Origin: Bradyrhizobium mercantei
GTDB lineage: Bacteria > Pseudomonadota > Alphaproteobacteria > Rhizobiales > Xanthobacteraceae
DNA: 64,000 nucleotides
Direction: 5' to 3'
Assembly (NCBI RefSeq): GCF_001982635.1
Contig: NZ_MKFI01000012.1
Coordinates: 62,001 to 126,000 of the forward strand
The notes under the pieces are model-generated. The model was given only the letters and a program-made list of their open reading frames with translations. It was not told the origin of the DNA and ran no database searches. Made by a program: the position numbers and the translations under genes. The number at the start of each line of letters is the position of its first letter. The first letter of the stretch is position 1. Shown here piece after piece: positions 25,481-35,500 of this stretch.

Positions 25481-25635
25481 GTCATGCCCGGCCTTGTGCC
25501 CGCCTTCGCTGAAGCTTCGGCGAGACCAATAACAAGCACGGCGAAGCCTTGGCGTAGCCGGCTGCCGGGCATCCACGTCGCTGCTCCAAATCGGGCAAGA
25601 AAGACGTGGATGGCCGGGACGAGCCCGGCCATGAC
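25481..25635. repeat. Palindromic intergenic repeat, Bradyrhizobium type
   Basis: The segment begins GTCATGCCCGGCC and ends CCCGGCCATGAC, giving terminal inverted repeats, and contains internal complementary blocks (GACGTGGAT region, GCCGAAGCTTC region). Phrases such as CGGGACGAGCCCGGCCATGAC are widely repeated between genes in Bradyrhizobium genomes, from general knowledge. It separates the convergent ABC ATPase and fmdB genes and could terminate both transcripts. Confidence 0.75.
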
Positions 25636-25651
25636 GATGATTGGCAAGCCG

Positions 25652-26002
25652 TCAGTGGCTGATCATCCAGGGACGCGCGGTCGGAAAGCCCTTGGCGCCG
25701 CTCTTGGTCTTGGTCATCAGCCGCGCCGGCTTCTTCTTTCCCGACGTGGAGCAGCAGCCGCAGCCCGGGCCGTGCGTCGCCTTGTACTGATCGAGCGTCT
25801 TCGGCGCGTGCCGGCTCTGTTCGTTGGTGGCGTGCGCCTTGCGCTTCTCGGACGGCATGCAGAAGAACGCGGGCGCGGTGAGGATCACACGAGGCGACGT
25901 CGTCTCGCATTGCGGGCAGTCCTGCGGCAGATCGCATTCCGCCATCGGCCGCATGTCGGTGAACGGGCCGCAGTCGTTGCAGAGATATTCGTAGATCGGC
26001 AT
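25652..26002 (-). CDS. fmdB: FmdB-family zinc-ribbon protein
   Basis: A 116-residue protein starting MPIYEYLCNDCG, the signature of the FmdB family. A zinc ribbon is formed by Cys8, Cys11, Cys29 and Cys32. A basic, low-complexity tail with GPGCGCCSTSGKKK follows. FmdB is described as a putative regulator of formamidase expression. It lies 98 bp after fmdA and is the last gene of the second amide operon. The ATG at 26002 is chosen because the longer frame lacks family similarity. Confidence 0.88.
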   Translation of the reverse strand: MPIYEYLCNDCGPFTDMRPMAECDLPQDCPQCETTSPRVILTAPAFFCMPSEKRKAHATNEQSRHAPKTLDQYKATHGPGCGCCSTSGKKKPARLMTKTKSGAKGFPTARPWMISH

Positions 26003-26100
26003 GTCCTCAATCCTTGCGCAGTCGTGCGACATCCGGCGATGGATGCGGGGCAGCGCCGGAGCGCCGTCCCGCACCCTTCGCGCAGGGATCACTTAAAGCA

Positions 26101-27330
26101 TTACTTGTCTTGCGAAATCGGCATCTGCACGTCGCCCTTGATGTGTTTGATCGGTCCCGCCGACGACGGCATGATATCGAAATCGAAGATCTCCGTCGGC
26201 AGCCACAGCGTGGCGCAGGCGTTGGGCACGTCGACCACGCCGGAGATGTGGCCCTGGCACGGCGCGGTGCCGAGGATCGAATAGGCCTGGGCGCCGGAGT
26301 AGCCGAACTTCTTCAGATACTCGATCGCGTTCAGGCAGGCCTGGCGATAGGCGATGTGCACGTCGAGATAATGCTGCTTGCCGGCCTCGTCGACCGAGAT
26401 GCCCTCGAAGATCAGGTAGTCCTTGTAGTTCGGCGTGATCGGCGACGGCTTGAACACGGGGTTCTTGATGCCGTATTTCGAGACGCCGTCCTTGATGACG
26501 TCGACCTTGATGTGTAGCCAGCCGGCCATTTCGATGGCGCCGCAGAAGGTGATCTCGCCGTCGCCCTGGCTGAAATGCAGGTCGCCCATCGAGAGCCCGC
26601 CGCCCGGCACATAGACCGGGAAGTAGATCTTCGAGCCGCGCGACAGATCCTTGATGTCGCAATTGCCGCCATGCTCGCGCGGCGGCACGGTACGCGCGCC
26701 CTCGAGGCCGATCTTGGCCTTGACGTCGCCCTTGGCCTGGCCGGCATGCGCGGTCGGCGCGAACGGCGGATTGGCGAGACCCGGCACGCGGGTCGGATTG
26801 GTCGCGATCAGCTCGGCTTCGCGCGCATTCCACGCCGCCAGCATCTTGGCATCGGGCAGACAGCCGATCAGGCCGGGATGGATCAGGCCGGCGAAGTTGA
26901 CGCTGGGAACGTGACGCGACGAGGTGTAGAGGCCCTTGATGTCCCAGATCGACTTCTGCGCCAGCGGGAAATGATCGGTGAGGAAGCCGCCGCCGTTCTG
27001 CTTGGAGAAGAAGCCGTTGAAGCCCCACAGGCTCTCCTTGAGCGGACCGACGTCGAGCAGGTCGACGACCAGGAGATCGCCGGGCTCCGCGCCCTTGACG
27101 CCGATCGGGCCGGACAGGAAGTGCACGATCGACAGATCGATGTCGCGCACGTCATCAGCGGAATCGTTGTTCTTGATGAAGCCGCCGGTCCAGTCGACGG
27201 TCTCGATGATGAAGTCGTCACCCGGGCTGACCCACTCGACGATCGGAACTTCGGGATGCCAGCGATTGTGGATCTTGTCGTTTTCATAGGCCGACTTGCT
27301 GAGATCGACCTTGATCAGTGTATCTGGCAT
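26101..27330 (-). CDS. fmdA: Formamidase (acetamidase/formamidase family)
   Basis: A 409-residue cytoplasmic enzyme that hydrolyses formamide, and in some members acetamide, to ammonia and the acid. It matches the FmdA family along its full length: KIHNRWHPEVPIVEWVSPGDD near the start, HPGLIGCLPDAKML, REHGGNCDIKDLSRGSK and GGLSMGDLHFSQGDGE in the middle. It is unrelated in fold to AmiE, so the window encodes two independent amide hydrolases. It lies 31 bp after urtE copy 2. Confidence 0.95.
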   Translation of the reverse strand: MPDTLIKVDLSKSAYENDKIHNRWHPEVPIVEWVSPGDDFIIETVDWTGGFIKNNDSADDVRDIDLSIVHFLSGPIGVKGAEPGDLLVVDLLDVGPLKESLWGFNGFFSKQNGGGFLTDHFPLAQKSIWDIKGLYTSSRHVPSVNFAGLIHPGLIGCLPDAKMLAAWNAREAELIATNPTRVPGLANPPFAPTAHAGQAKGDVKAKIGLEGARTVPPREHGGNCDIKDLSRGSKIYFPVYVPGGGLSMGDLHFSQGDGEITFCGAIEMAGWLHIKVDVIKDGVSKYGIKNPVFKPSPITPNYKDYLIFEGISVDEAGKQHYLDVHIAYRQACLNAIEYLKKFGYSGAQAYSILGTAPCQGHISGVVDVPNACATLWLPTEIFDFDIMPSSAGPIKHIKGDVQMPISQDK

Positions 27331-27361
27331 CGCATTGCTCCCCTTCGTTTACTGATGGTGG

Positions 27362-28051
27362 TTACACAGACAGATATTTCGAGATCTGCGCGGCATCGAC
27401 GCTGGCGCGCGGATCGTCGCGGACGATCTCGCCGTTCTCGATCACGAGCACGCGGTCGGCGATGTCGAGCGCGAAGCTCAGCACCTGCTCGGAGACGACG
27501 ATCGACAGCCCCCGCTCGTCGCGGATCCGCTTCAGGGTGCGCGCCATGTCCTTGATGATCGAGGGCTGGATGCCTTCGGTTGGCTCGTCGAGCAGCAGCA
27601 CCTTGGGCTTGGTCGCGAGCGCGCGGGCGATCGCGAGCTGCTGCTGTTGCCCGCCGGAGAGGTTACCGCCGCGGCGCCCCTTCATCTCGAGCAAGACCGG
27701 GAACAGCTCGTAGATGTCGCCGGGCACCTCGGAGCCGCCCGACACCACGAGCCCGGTCTCGATGTTCTCCTTGACAGTCATGGTGGAGAAGATCATGCGG
27801 CCCTGCGGTACATAGGCGAGGCCCTTAGCGACCCGCTCGTAGCTCTTCATCGCGCCGAGCTCGGTGCCATCCATCGTGACCTTGCCGCTCTTGGCCGGCA
27901 GGATGCCCATCAGCGACTTCATCAGCGTGGTCTTGCCCATGCCGTTGCGGCCCATGATCGCGACGATCTCGTTCGACGCGACCTTGACGTTGAGGCCGTG
28001 CAGCACCTCGCTCTGGCCATAGGCGACGTGAAGATCATTGATTGCCAGCAT
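27362..28051 (-). CDS. urtE: Urea/amide ABC transporter ATP-binding protein UrtE (copy 2)
   Basis: A 229-residue LivF-like ATPase. Walker A is GRNGMGKT, the signature is LSGGQQQQLAIARALA, and Walker B is VLLLDEPTEGIQPSI. The ATG at 28051 is 11 bp after urtD and gives the standard MLAINDLHVAYGQSEVLHGL start; the longer upstream frame is urtD read out of phase. It partners UrtD in the formamidase-linked operon. Confidence 0.93.
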   Translation of the reverse strand: MLAINDLHVAYGQSEVLHGLNVKVASNEIVAIMGRNGMGKTTLMKSLMGILPAKSGKVTMDGTELGAMKSYERVAKGLAYVPQGRMIFSTMTVKENIETGLVVSGGSEVPGDIYELFPVLLEMKGRRGGNLSGGQQQQLAIARALATKPKVLLLDEPTEGIQPSIIKDMARTLKRIRDERGLSIVVSEQVLSFALDIADRVLVIENGEIVRDDPRASVDAAQISKYLSV

Positions 28052-28062
28052 CGCGGTCTTCC

Positions 28063-28818
28063 TTAGTGTCCGAGGTAAACTTCGATCACTTTTGGATCGT
28101 TCTTGACGTGCTCCATCGTGCCCTCGGACAGGATCTGCCCCTGGTGCAGCACGGTGACCTTGTGCGCGATGTCCTCGACGAACTTCATGTCGTGCTCGAT
28201 CACCAGCACCGAACGGTCCTTGATGATGCGGTTGAGCAATTCGGCGGTCTTGGCGCGCTCGGAGACGCTCATGCCGGCGACCGGCTCGTCGAGCATCAGG
28301 AGGTCCGGGTCCTGGATCAGCAGCATGCCGATCTCGAGCCACTGCTTCTGGCCGTGGCTGAGCTGGTCGGCATAAGTATTGAGCCGGTCCTTCAGGAAGA
28401 TCATCTCGGCGACCTCCTCGACCCGCTGCTTGACGGTGTCATCGCGCTGGAAGGTCAGCGAGCCGAACACTGTGCGTCCGCGCGGGAAGGAAATTTCGAG
28501 GTTCTCGAACACGGTGAGATCCTCGAACACCGACGGCGTCTGGAACTTGCGCCCGACGCCGGCCTGCACGATTTCGTTCTCGCGCAGCTTGGTCAGCTCC
28601 TGGCCGCGGAACTGGATCGAGCCTGACGTCGCCCGCGTCTTGCCGCAGATCAGGTCAAGCACCGTGGTTTTGCCGGCGCCGTTGGGGCCGATGATGACGC
28701 GGATCTCGTTCTCCTCGACATAGAAGGAGAGATCGTTGACGGCCTTGAAGCCGTCAAAGGACACGGTGAGGCCGGAGACCGCGAGCAGGAAGTCCTTGGG
28801 CTGATGGCCGACGAGCAT
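28063..28818 (-). CDS. urtD: Urea/amide ABC transporter ATP-binding protein UrtD (copy 2)
   Basis: A 251-residue LivG-like ATPase. Walker A is GPNGAGKT, the signature region is LSHGQKQWLEIGMLL, and Walker B is LLMLDEPVAGMSVSE. It starts 12 bp after urtC. The urea-transporter type is indicated by the SHGQKQW signature and by synteny urtA-B-C-D-E. It has the same layout as copy 1 but clearly different sequence, so the two clusters are not a recent duplication. Confidence 0.93.
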   Translation of the reverse strand: MLVGHQPKDFLLAVSGLTVSFDGFKAVNDLSFYVEENEIRVIIGPNGAGKTTVLDLICGKTRATSGSIQFRGQELTKLRENEIVQAGVGRKFQTPSVFEDLTVFENLEISFPRGRTVFGSLTFQRDDTVKQRVEEVAEMIFLKDRLNTYADQLSHGQKQWLEIGMLLIQDPDLLMLDEPVAGMSVSERAKTAELLNRIIKDRSVLVIEHDMKFVEDIAHKVTVLHQGQILSEGTMEHVKNDPKVIEVYLGH

Positions 28819-28830
28819 GATGGTCCCTCC

Positions 28831-29964
28831 TCACTCGGCCGGTGCGCCATCGGCGATCATGCCGGCCGCCGATTTCGATTTGCGTGATGCCAGCAGCCGA
28901 TCGATGCGGGGTTGGACGTGGTCCGCCCAGATGCCGGACAGCCCGTTCGGGAAGGCGAGCACGACCGCGATGAACAGCGCGCCGAGGCCGAACAGCCAGA
29001 GCTGCGGGAAGGATTCCGAGAGGCTGGTCTTGGCGAAATTGACCAAGAGCGCGCCCCAGACCGCGCCGAAGATCGACATCCGGCCGCCGACCGCGGTGTA
29101 GATCACCATCTCGATCGACGGCACGATGCCGACGAAGGACGGCGACATGAAGCCGACCTCGAGCGTGAACATGGCGCCGCCGATCGCGGCGAACACCGCC
29201 GCGGCGCAGAACGCGAAGATCTTGAAATTGGCGACGCTGTAACCGGAGAAGCGCACGCGATCCTCCTGCTCCCGCATCGCCACCAGGATGCGCCCGAGTT
29301 TTGTCAGGCGGATGAACTGCGCGGCGACGATGCATCCGAACAGCAGCACAACCTCGACGAAATACAGAATGAACTTGGCGTGATCGGTGCGGATGTCCCA
29401 GCCGTGCAGCGTGCGCAGGTCGGTGATGCCGTTGATGCCGCCGGTGTAGCCCTGCTGTCCCACAATCAGGATGGTGAGGATCGCGGCGATCGCCTGCGTG
29501 ATGATCGCAAAGTACACGCCGCCGACCCGGCGCTTGAACATCGCGGCGCCGATGATCAGCGCAAAGAAGGCGGGAACCAGCAGGATCGCCAGCAGCGTGA
29601 TCGGGAAACTGTGGAACGGCTTCCAGAAGAAAGGCAGCGCGGTGAGCTGGTTCCAGTCCATGAAGTCGGGAATTCCCGGCGTCGACTGGATCTTGGTGTT
29701 CGCGACCGAGGACGCCTCGAGCTTGAGGTACATCGCCATGCAGTAGCCGCCGAGGCCGAAGAACACGCCCTGCCCCAGGCTCAGGATGCCGCCATAGCCC
29801 CAGCACAGCACGAGGCCGATGCCGACAAAGGCGTAGGTGAGATATTTGGCGACCAGGTTGAGACGGAAGATATCCAGAGACAGCGGCAGGATGAGAAACA
29901 GCAGCACCGCAAGTGCAAGGAAGCCGAGCAGTTCGGAGCGATTGAAAAAGCGCGAGTTGATCAT
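28831..29964 (-). CDS. urtC: Urea/amide ABC transporter permease UrtC (copy 2)
   Basis: A 377-residue LivM-like permease with about ten hydrophobic segments. Family landmarks are CWGYGGILSLGQGVFFGLGGY and GQQGYTGGINGITDL. The ATG at 29964 is 17 bp after urtB. The much longer open frame extending to 30933 is a shifted reading of urtB and is not used. The C-terminus is short and basic. Confidence 0.92.
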   Translation of the reverse strand: MINSRFFNRSELLGFLALAVLLFLILPLSLDIFRLNLVAKYLTYAFVGIGLVLCWGYGGILSLGQGVFFGLGGYCMAMYLKLEASSVANTKIQSTPGIPDFMDWNQLTALPFFWKPFHSFPITLLAILLVPAFFALIIGAAMFKRRVGGVYFAIITQAIAAILTILIVGQQGYTGGINGITDLRTLHGWDIRTDHAKFILYFVEVVLLFGCIVAAQFIRLTKLGRILVAMREQEDRVRFSGYSVANFKIFAFCAAAVFAAIGGAMFTLEVGFMSPSFVGIVPSIEMVIYTAVGGRMSIFGAVWGALLVNFAKTSLSESFPQLWLFGLGALFIAVVLAFPNGLSGIWADHVQPRIDRLLASRKSKSAAGMIADGAPAE

Positions 29965-29981
29965 GACCAGCCTGCTTGTTC

Positions 29982-30908
29982 TTATTTGCGGACCTTGAGC
30001 GCGAAGAGCCCCTGCGGACGCACCATCAGGATCGCGACGATGGTCAGCAGCGTGATCACCTTGGCCATCGATCCCGACAGGAAGAACTCCAGCGTCGACT
30101 GGGTCTGCGAGATCGAGAAGGCGGAGGCGATGGTGCCGAACAGCGAGGCCGCGCCGCCGAACACGACGACCAGGAAGGTGTCGACGATGTAGAGCTGGCC
30201 GGCGGTCGGCCCGGTCGAGCCGATCATGGTGAAGGCCGAGCCCGCGATCCCGGCGATGCCGCAGCCGAGCCCGAAGGTGTAGCGATCGACCTTCTCGGTG
30301 TTGATGCCGACGGCGCCTGCCATCACGCGGTTCTGCACCACCGCGCGCACCTGCTTGCCCCAGCTCGACCAGAACAGGATGTAGAACACGACGATCGTGA
30401 TCAGGATGGTCAGCGCCATCACGAACATGCCGTTGATCGGGATCTGGATGGAATCGGTCGCCTGCCAGGAGCCCATCATCCATTCCGGCAGTTCGACGCC
30501 GACCTCGCGCGCGCCGAAGATCGACCGATAGGCCTGCTGCAGGATCAGGCTGAGGCCCCAGGTCGCCAGCAGCGTGTCGAGCGGCCGCTTGTAGAGGTGG
30601 CGGATCAGCGCCCACTCGACCAGCATGCCGAGCGCGCCGGAGGCGATGAACGCCAGGATCATTGCAATGAAGAAGTAACCGGGGAACAGCCAGGGCGCTG
30701 TGTGCTGCACGGCGTTCGACGTCATCCAGGTGACGTAGGCACCCAGGATCATGAACTCGCCATGCGCCATGTTGATGACGCCCATCTGGCCGAAGATGAT
30801 GGCAAGCCCGAGCGCCATCAGCACATAGACGGAGAACAGGATGAGCCCGGCAAATCCCTGCATCGCAAGGATGGCGCCGAGATCGCTGATCGAATAGTCG
30901 CCGAACAT
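29982..30908 (-). CDS. urtB: Urea/amide ABC transporter permease UrtB (copy 2)
   Basis: A 308-residue LivH-like permease. Landmarks are FGQMGVINMAHGEFMILGAY, LLATWGLSLILQQAYRSIFG and VDTFLVVVFGGAASLFGT. It is separated from urtA by 168 bp of hairpin-rich DNA but runs in the same direction, so transcription probably continues at a reduced level. Confidence 0.92.
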   Translation of the reverse strand: MFGDYSISDLGAILAMQGFAGLILFSVYVLMALGLAIIFGQMGVINMAHGEFMILGAYVTWMTSNAVQHTAPWLFPGYFFIAMILAFIASGALGMLVEWALIRHLYKRPLDTLLATWGLSLILQQAYRSIFGAREVGVELPEWMMGSWQATDSIQIPINGMFVMALTILITIVVFYILFWSSWGKQVRAVVQNRVMAGAVGINTEKVDRYTFGLGCGIAGIAGSAFTMIGSTGPTAGQLYIVDTFLVVVFGGAASLFGTIASAFSISQTQSTLEFFLSGSMAKVITLLTIVAILMVRPQGLFALKVRK

Positions 30909-30933
30909 CTATCGTCCTCCAGTCCAAGGGCAT

Positions 30934-31072
30934 GCGCCGCAGCAGTGCGGCGCCCGATCAGCGGCGTGGGCGGTGACGTCCACGCCGCGATGCGTTGTGG
31001 AACTTCGTAGCCCGGGTGAGCGGTAGCGATACCCGGGACGGTCCCGCATATCGCTCCGCTCATGCGGGCTAC
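30934..31072 (-). repeat. Three consecutive hairpins/palindromic repeat between urtA and urtB (copy 2)
   Basis: Three inverted repeats fill this gap. At 30934-30953 a 7-bp GCGCCGC/GCGGCGC stem has a 6-nt loop. At 30961-30988 a 9-bp stem GCGGCGTGG/CCACGCCGC has a 10-nt loop. At 31007-31072 a palindrome runs between GTAGCCCG and CGGGCTAC; this last one resembles a common Bradyrhizobium intergenic repeat. None has a T-run. Such structures after a binding-protein gene often stabilise its mRNA and raise its level over the permease genes. Confidence 0.65.
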
Positions 31073-31076
31073 CGGC

Positions 31077-32339
31077 TCACTGGTAGCCCTTGGGGAACGG
31101 ATCCGGCTCGACGAGATCGGCGGTCTCGTAGATCAGCTCGTACTGGCCATCGGCCTTGGCGCGTCCGACGCGGGTCTTCGACCAGAGGTGATGGTTCTCG
31201 TGGATCCGGACGTAGCCTTCCGGTGCGCCCTTGAACTCGACGCCGGGAGATGCCGCCGCGATCTTGTCGATGTCGAAGGAGCCGGCCTTCTCCACCGTCA
31301 ATTTCCACAGCCACGGGCCGAGATAGGCAGCCTGGGTGACGTCTCCGATCACGGTCTTCTCGCCCCACATCTTCTTGAACGCGGGCACGAAGGCCTTGTT
31401 GTTCGGATTGTCGAGCGACTGGAAGTACTTCATGCAGGCATAGGCGCCCGCGATGTTTTCACCGCCGATGCCGTCGATCTCGTCTTCGGTCACCGAGATG
31501 GTGAGCAGCGTCTGCTTCGACAGGTCGATGCCGGCCGCCTTCAGCTGCTTGTAGAATGCGACGTTCGAGCCGCCGACGATGATCGCGTAGATCACGTCGG
31601 GCTTGGTCAGCTTGATCTTGTTGATGACAGAGTTGAACTGGGTCGAGCCGAGCGGGAAGTACTCCTCGCCGACCACCTTGCAGCCCTGCAGATGGTTCTC
31701 GATGTGCTTGCGCGCGATCTTGTTCGAGGTGCGCGGCCAGATGTAGTCGGAGCCAAGCAGATAGAAGCTCTTGGCGCCCTTGGTCTTGTTGACCCAGTCG
31801 AGGCCGGCGATGATCTGCTGCGTCGCCTCCTGGCCGGTGTAGATCACGTTCTTGGACTGCTCGAGGCCTTCATAGAAGGTCGGGTAGTACAGCATGCCGT
31901 TGTACTGTTCGAACACCGGCAGCACCGCCTTGCGCGAGGCCGAGGTCCAGCAGCCCATCACGGCGGCGCATTTGTCGTTGACCAGGAGCTTCTTGGCCTT
32001 TTCGGCGAAGGTCGGCCAGTCGCTGGCGCCGTCCTCCTGGATGAACTTGATCTTGCGGCCGAGCACGCCGCCGGCGGCGTTGATCTGCTCGATCGCGAGC
32101 TTCTCGGCCTCGACCGATCCGGTCTCGGAGATCGCCATGGTGCCGGTGACGGAATGCAGGATGCCGACGGTGACTTCGCTATCGGTGACTGCAAGACCCG
32201 TGGTGTTGACCGCGGAGGTTGCAGGAACGTCGGCAAATGCCGGACGGCCCAGCATCGAGACCGCCGGCAAAGCGGCCATTCCCATCAAGAGCTTGCGGCG
32301 GAGCGGAGACTTCAGGCCTGGTTTGGTTTCGTCTGACAT
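31077..32339 (-). CDS. urtA: Periplasmic urea/amide-binding protein UrtA (copy 2)
   Basis: A 420-residue binding protein. The N-terminus (SPLRRKLLMGMAALPAVSML) has an Arg-Arg pair and a hydrophobic core, compatible with Tat or Sec export. The mature part has the family block TSASRKAVLPVFEQYNGMLYY and EEYFPLGSTQFNSVINKIK. The ATG at 32339 is used because the 31 extra upstream codons add no family sequence. First gene of urtABCDE-fmdA-fmdB. It diverges from the sensor kinase gene across 172 bp, where its promoter should lie. Confidence 0.93.
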   Translation of the reverse strand: MSDETKPGLKSPLRRKLLMGMAALPAVSMLGRPAFADVPATSAVNTTGLAVTDSEVTVGILHSVTGTMAISETGSVEAEKLAIEQINAAGGVLGRKIKFIQEDGASDWPTFAEKAKKLLVNDKCAAVMGCWTSASRKAVLPVFEQYNGMLYYPTFYEGLEQSKNVIYTGQEATQQIIAGLDWVNKTKGAKSFYLLGSDYIWPRTSNKIARKHIENHLQGCKVVGEEYFPLGSTQFNSVINKIKLTKPDVIYAIIVGGSNVAFYKQLKAAGIDLSKQTLLTISVTEDEIDGIGGENIAGAYACMKYFQSLDNPNNKAFVPAFKKMWGEKTVIGDVTQAAYLGPWLWKLTVEKAGSFDIDKIAAASPGVEFKGAPEGYVRIHENHHLWSKTRVGRAKADGQYELIYETADLVEPDPFPKGYQ

Positions 32340-32407
32340 GAGCACCCCATTGGTTCGAGAACGCTGATTGATGGGGCGAGGATTGCTCACTTTTGTGCAC
32401 CGCACGG

Positions 32408-32425
32408 ATACGTGAGATCGCGTAT
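32408..32425. promoter_or_regulatory. Short inverted repeat in the urtA/sensor-kinase divergent promoter region
   Basis: ATACG-N8-CGTAT is centred in the 172-bp gap between the divergent urtA (copy 2) and the hybrid kinase gene. LuxR/NarL-type response regulators often bind short inverted repeats, and one is encoded next to the kinase. The repeat is short and could occur by chance. No -24/-12 promoter was recognised here. Confidence 0.3.
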
Positions 32426-32511
32426 ACGGCACCGCAAAATAGCGACGTAGATTTTGGTACGGGATTTGCTCGCGTCACGATCGGAGCATCACGGACCAGG
32501 AGAGTAAGCGA

Positions 32512-35500
32512 GTGGCAGGGCGGCAGCGGATAGACCGCGTCAGGCGCCAATACAATCAATGGGTCGCCAACCAGACGCTGGAAGACTACGCGCTGCGCTT
32601 CACCGCCAAGAGCGCGCGGCGCTGGTCCGCCGCCCGCGTCGCCAATACCGCGCTCGGCGCGATCTCCTTCCTCGCGCTGGAGGCGATCGGCGGCACCATC
32701 ACGCTGAACTATGGTGCGATCAACGCCTCCGCCGCCATTCTGGTGGTCAGCGTCATCATCTTCCTGTGCGGACTGCCGATCGCCTATCATGCCGCAAAAA
32801 GCGGCATCGACATCGACCTGCTGACCCGCGGCGCCGGCTTCGGCTATATCGGCTCGACCATCACCTCGCTGATCTACGCCTCCTTCACCTTCATTTTCTT
32901 CGCGATCGAGGCGGTGATCCTGGCCAGCGCACTCGACATGTGCTTCGGCATTCCGCGGCCGATCGGCTATCTGATCAGCGCGGTCGTGATCATTCCGCTG
33001 GTCATCTACGGCATCACGCTGATCAGCCGCTTCCAGCTCTGGACCCAGCCGCTGTGGGTCATCCTCCACATCATGCCGTTCGCGGCGATCGCCTGGGCCA
33101 ATCCGCATTCGTTCACCGAATGGCGCAAATTCGCCGGCGACCATGGCGATCCCGCAGGCAATCTCGATCTGCTGCTGTTCGGCACCGCGGCCTCGGTCGT
33201 GTTCGCGCTGGTGGCCCAGATCGGCGAGCAGGTCGACTTCCTGCGCTTCCTGCCACGTGACCGCCGCACCTCGCGCAAGGCCTGGTGGATCGCGTTGCTG
33301 TCCGCCGGTCCCGGCTGGATCGTGCTCGGCGCGCTCAAGCTGCTGGCCGGCTCGTTCCTGGCCTTCTTCGCGCTGAGCCACGGCGTCTCGGCCGAGCATG
33401 CGGCCGAGCCCGCCAACATGTATCTCGAAGCCTTCCGCTACGTGCTGTCGCAGCCGGATCTGGCGATGGCGCTGACCGGGACGTTCGTGATCCTGTCGCA
33501 GGTCAAGATCAACGTCACCAACGCCTATGCCGGCTCGATCGCCTGGTCGAACTTCTTCTCCCGCCTCACCCATTCGCATCCCGGCCGCGTGGTGTGGCTG
33601 GTGTTCAACGTCGTCGTCGCGCTGCTGTTGATGGAGATCGGCGTCTACAAGGCGCTGGAGCAGACGCTGGCGCTTTACTCGAACGTCGCGATCGCCTGGG
33701 TCGGCGCGCTGGTGGCCGACCTCGTCATCAACAAGCCGCTTGGCCTGCGGCCGCAGCACATCGAGTTCAAGCGCGCCCATCTCTGCGACATCAATCCGGT
33801 CGGCGTCGGCGCCATGACGATCGCGACCGTGGTCTCGATCAGCGCGTTCTACGGCCTGTTCGGTCCGACCGCGAAGGCGCTGTCCGCCTTCGTCGCGCTC
33901 GCGGTCGCCTTCATTGCGGCGCCCCTGATTGCCTGGGCGACCGACGGCAAGTACTACATCGCGCGCAAGCCGAAGCGGAGCTGGCAGAACATCGAATCGA
34001 TCCAGTGCTGTATCTGCGAGCATGCGTTCGAGCCCGAGGACATGGCCGCCTGCCCCGCCTATGCCGGCCCGATCTGCTCCTTGTGCTGCTCGCTCGACGC
34101 GCGCTGCCACGACCTCTGCAAGCCGCATGGCCGGATCGGTGCGCAGGTCTCGGACGCGCTCGGCAAGGTGATGCCGCAGCCGATCTACGCCCGCATCAAC
34201 TCGCAGCTCGGCCATTACCTCGGCGTGTTCGCGGTCTCGGCCGGCCTCGTGGCGCTGGTGCTCGGCCTGATCTATCTGCAAACCACGGCGGCCGTGCATG
34301 CCAACGAGTTGCTGGCCGACGTGCTGTGGAAGGTGTTCTTCGCGCTGACCCTGATCATCGGCGTGGTCGCCTGGCTGTTCGTGCTCGCGCAGCAGAGCCG
34401 CCGCGCTGCGGAACAAGAAACCCGCCGGCAGACCACGCTGCTGATCCAGGAGATCGACGCCCACAAGCGCACCGACGCCGAATTGCAGCGCGCCAAGGAA
34501 GTCGCGGAATCGGCCAATCTCGCCAAGAGCCGCTATGTCGTCGGCCTCAGCCATGAGCTCCGCTCGCCGCTCAACGCGATCTCCGGCTACGCGCAACTGC
34601 TGGAGCAGGACGACAGCCTCCAGGTGCGGCCACGCGAGCAGGTGCGCGTGGTCCGCCGCAGCGCCGATCATCTGTCGGGCCTGATCGACGGCATCCTCGA
34701 TATTTCCAAGATCGAGGCCGGCCGGCTCTATCTGTCGCGCGACGAGGTGCGGCTGAACGATTTCCTCGAGCAGCTGGTCGGCATGTTCCGCCTGCAAGCG
34801 GCCGCCAAGGGCATCGACTTCGTATTCAGGCGGCCGGCCGTGCTGCCGGTCGTGGTCTATGCCGACGAAAAGCGGCTGCGCCAGATCCTGATCAACCTGC
34901 TGTCGAACGCGATCAAGTTCACCCAGTCCGGTCAGGTGCAGTTCGTGGTGCATTACCGCAGCCCGGTTGCCGAGTTCGAGGTGATCGATACCGGACCGGG
35001 CATCCAGCCCGACGACCTCGAGCGGATCTTCGCGCCGTTCGAGCGCGGCGCGCTCGGTGTCAGCCAGCCGCAGACCGGCACCGGGCTCGGCCTCACCATC
35101 AGCCGCCTGCTCGCGGGTGTGATGGGTGGCGACATCAAGGTTTTGAGCACGGTCGGCGCCGGCAGCACGTTCCGCGTCAAGCTGCTGCTGTCCGAAGTCA
35201 CCAATCCGCGCCGCGACGCGCCGGTCGACGCTCCCGTGTACGGCTATCACGGCCCGCGCAAGACCATCCTGATCACCGACGACGATCCGACCCACCGCGA
35301 CCTGCTGCGCGAGATCCTGGCGCCGCTCGGCTTCATCCTGCTCAGCGCGCCGGACGGTCCGGGCTGCCTGGCGCTTGCCCAGCATTGCCGGCCCGACATG
35401 TTCCTGCTCGATATCTCGATGGCGGGCATGGACGGCTGGACGGTCGCCGAAACCTTGCGCTCCGAAGGCCATCACCAGGCGCGCATCCTGATGATCTCGG

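Noticed and set aside
28831..30933. Apparent UrtB-UrtC fusion in one long minus-strand frame
   Set aside because: The upstream part is urtB read out of phase; UrtC begins at the ATG at 29964, and UrtB has its own correct frame.
30934..30953. Hairpin with loop ACTGCT on the minus strand, fitting the ANTAR A1/G4 hexaloop rule
   Set aside because: It is single, lacks a partner hexaloop hairpin and a terminator, and lies between urtA and urtB rather than in a leader. Probably chance.
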